From SIG607 sp045592625 (lineage in GTDB: Bacteria > Bacillota > Clostridia > Oscillospirales > Acutalibacteraceae): a stretch of 50,149 nucleotides of DNA. Every line of letters begins with the position of its first letter. Position 1 is the stretch's first letter. Shown here one piece after another: positions 49,911 through 50,149 of the stretch. The translations under genes were made by a program, and so were the position numbers. The stretch lies in assembly GCA_045592625.1 (NCBI GenBank), contig JAZNVC010000014.1, positions 1-50,149 on the forward strand, written 5' to 3'. Under the pieces are notes generated by a model, which saw only the letters and a program-made list of their open reading frames with translations, was not told where the DNA came from and did no database searches.

Positions 49911-50149
49911 ATGGCAGAACTGTCTCCTATGATGCGTCAGTATCTTGAAATCAAAGAACAGAATAAAGACTGCATTATATTTTTCCGTGTGGGTGACTTT
50001 TACGAAATGTTCTTTGAGGATGCCGAAACAGCTTCCAGTGAGCTTGATTTAGTTCTTACAGGAAAGGATTGCGGTTTAAGCGAACGTGCCCCAATGTGCG
50101 GTGTTCCATTCCATTCTTGCGAAACATATATTCAGCGTCTTGTTGAAAA
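49911..50149 (+). CDS. mutS: DNA mismatch repair protein MutS, N-terminal fragment
   Basis: Only 79 codons before the window ends. MAELSPMMRQYLEIKEQNKD and IIFFRVGDFYEMFFEDAETA contain the mismatch-reading F-x-E motif (FYE), and LDLVLTGKDCGLSERAPMCG with GVPFHS follow, all typical of MutS domain I. Ribosome site TAGGTG precedes ATG 49911. The gene continues past the right edge. Confidence 0.95.
   Translation, partial: MAELSPMMRQYLEIKEQNKDCIIFFRVGDFYEMFFEDAETASSELDLVLTGKDCGLSERAPMCGVPFHSCETYIQRLVE

Noticed and set aside
1..50149. rRNA, tRNA, CRISPR arrays, intact transposases, phage genes.
   Set aside because: None could be recognised on either strand by reading; a tRNA or RNA-model scan would be needed to exclude short ones fully.

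Overview
The window reads as a low-GC Gram-positive chromosome from an endospore-forming anaerobe. Evidence is spo0A, a SpoVM-like micro-gene, the remA/gmk/rpoZ/priA/def/fmt/rsmB/rlmN/prpC/prkC/rsgA gene order known from Bacillota, AGGAGG ribosome sites, meso-diaminopimelate dehydrogenase and pyruvate formate-lyase. A gut-type member of class Clostridia (Oscillospirales-like) is my best guess from gene content; I cannot name a species.

Layout. 1-1900: a decayed accessory patch with the end of an HTH gene, small orphan ORFs, hairpins, and a UPF0126 membrane-protein gene that seems to have lost its middle. 2050-4320: GH130 glycoside phosphorylase, then a HAD phosphatase. 4388-9850: single genes and short units, each with its own promoter or terminator: a SecD-head-like lipoprotein, Cu/Zn superoxide dismutase divergent from a Rieske-type FAD oxidoreductase, an Ldh2-family dehydrogenase, a lipoprotein, an ElaA-type GNAT and an HD hydrolase. 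9880-21985: one long housekeeping run (yicC, remA, gmk, rpoZ, priA, def, fmt, rsmB, rlmN, PP2C phosphatase, PASTA kinase, rsgA, small membrane protein, spoVM). 22022-23007: spo0A. 22983-26124 on the minus strand: pflB-pflA behind a ZTP-type (pfl motif) riboswitch with a terminator. 26198-28541: metY-metA, giving homocysteine through O-acetylhomoserine. 28575-36089: hisZGDCBHAF(IE) in one tight operon. 36090-44135: 2-hydroxyacid dehydrogenase, typA, DEDD exonuclease, a PflX-type radical SAM protein, ddh, an SDR, a frameshifted NagD-like HAD, sfsA. 44135-47963: tcdA (minus), then cysK-luxS and an LtaS-like sulfatase. 48012-end: miaB, ylbF family, start of mutS.

Themes. Sulfur/methionine genes (metY, metA, cysK, luxS) and one-carbon chemistry (pfl with the ZTP aptamer, fmt, def) are well represented. 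Most neighbouring genes overlap or nearly touch, and I found clear sigma-A-type promoters (TTGACA-like, mostly 16-18 bp, TATAAT-like) at most operon heads. I found no rRNA, tRNA, CRISPR array, intact insertion sequence or phage. I did not find a convincing wholly new multi-gene system; the best leads are small or regulatory: the unannotated spoVM, the ZTP riboswitch, the SecD-like lipoprotein, the leader motif shared by the SOD and Rieske genes, a leaderless sfsA, and two broken genes with readable mutation mechanisms.
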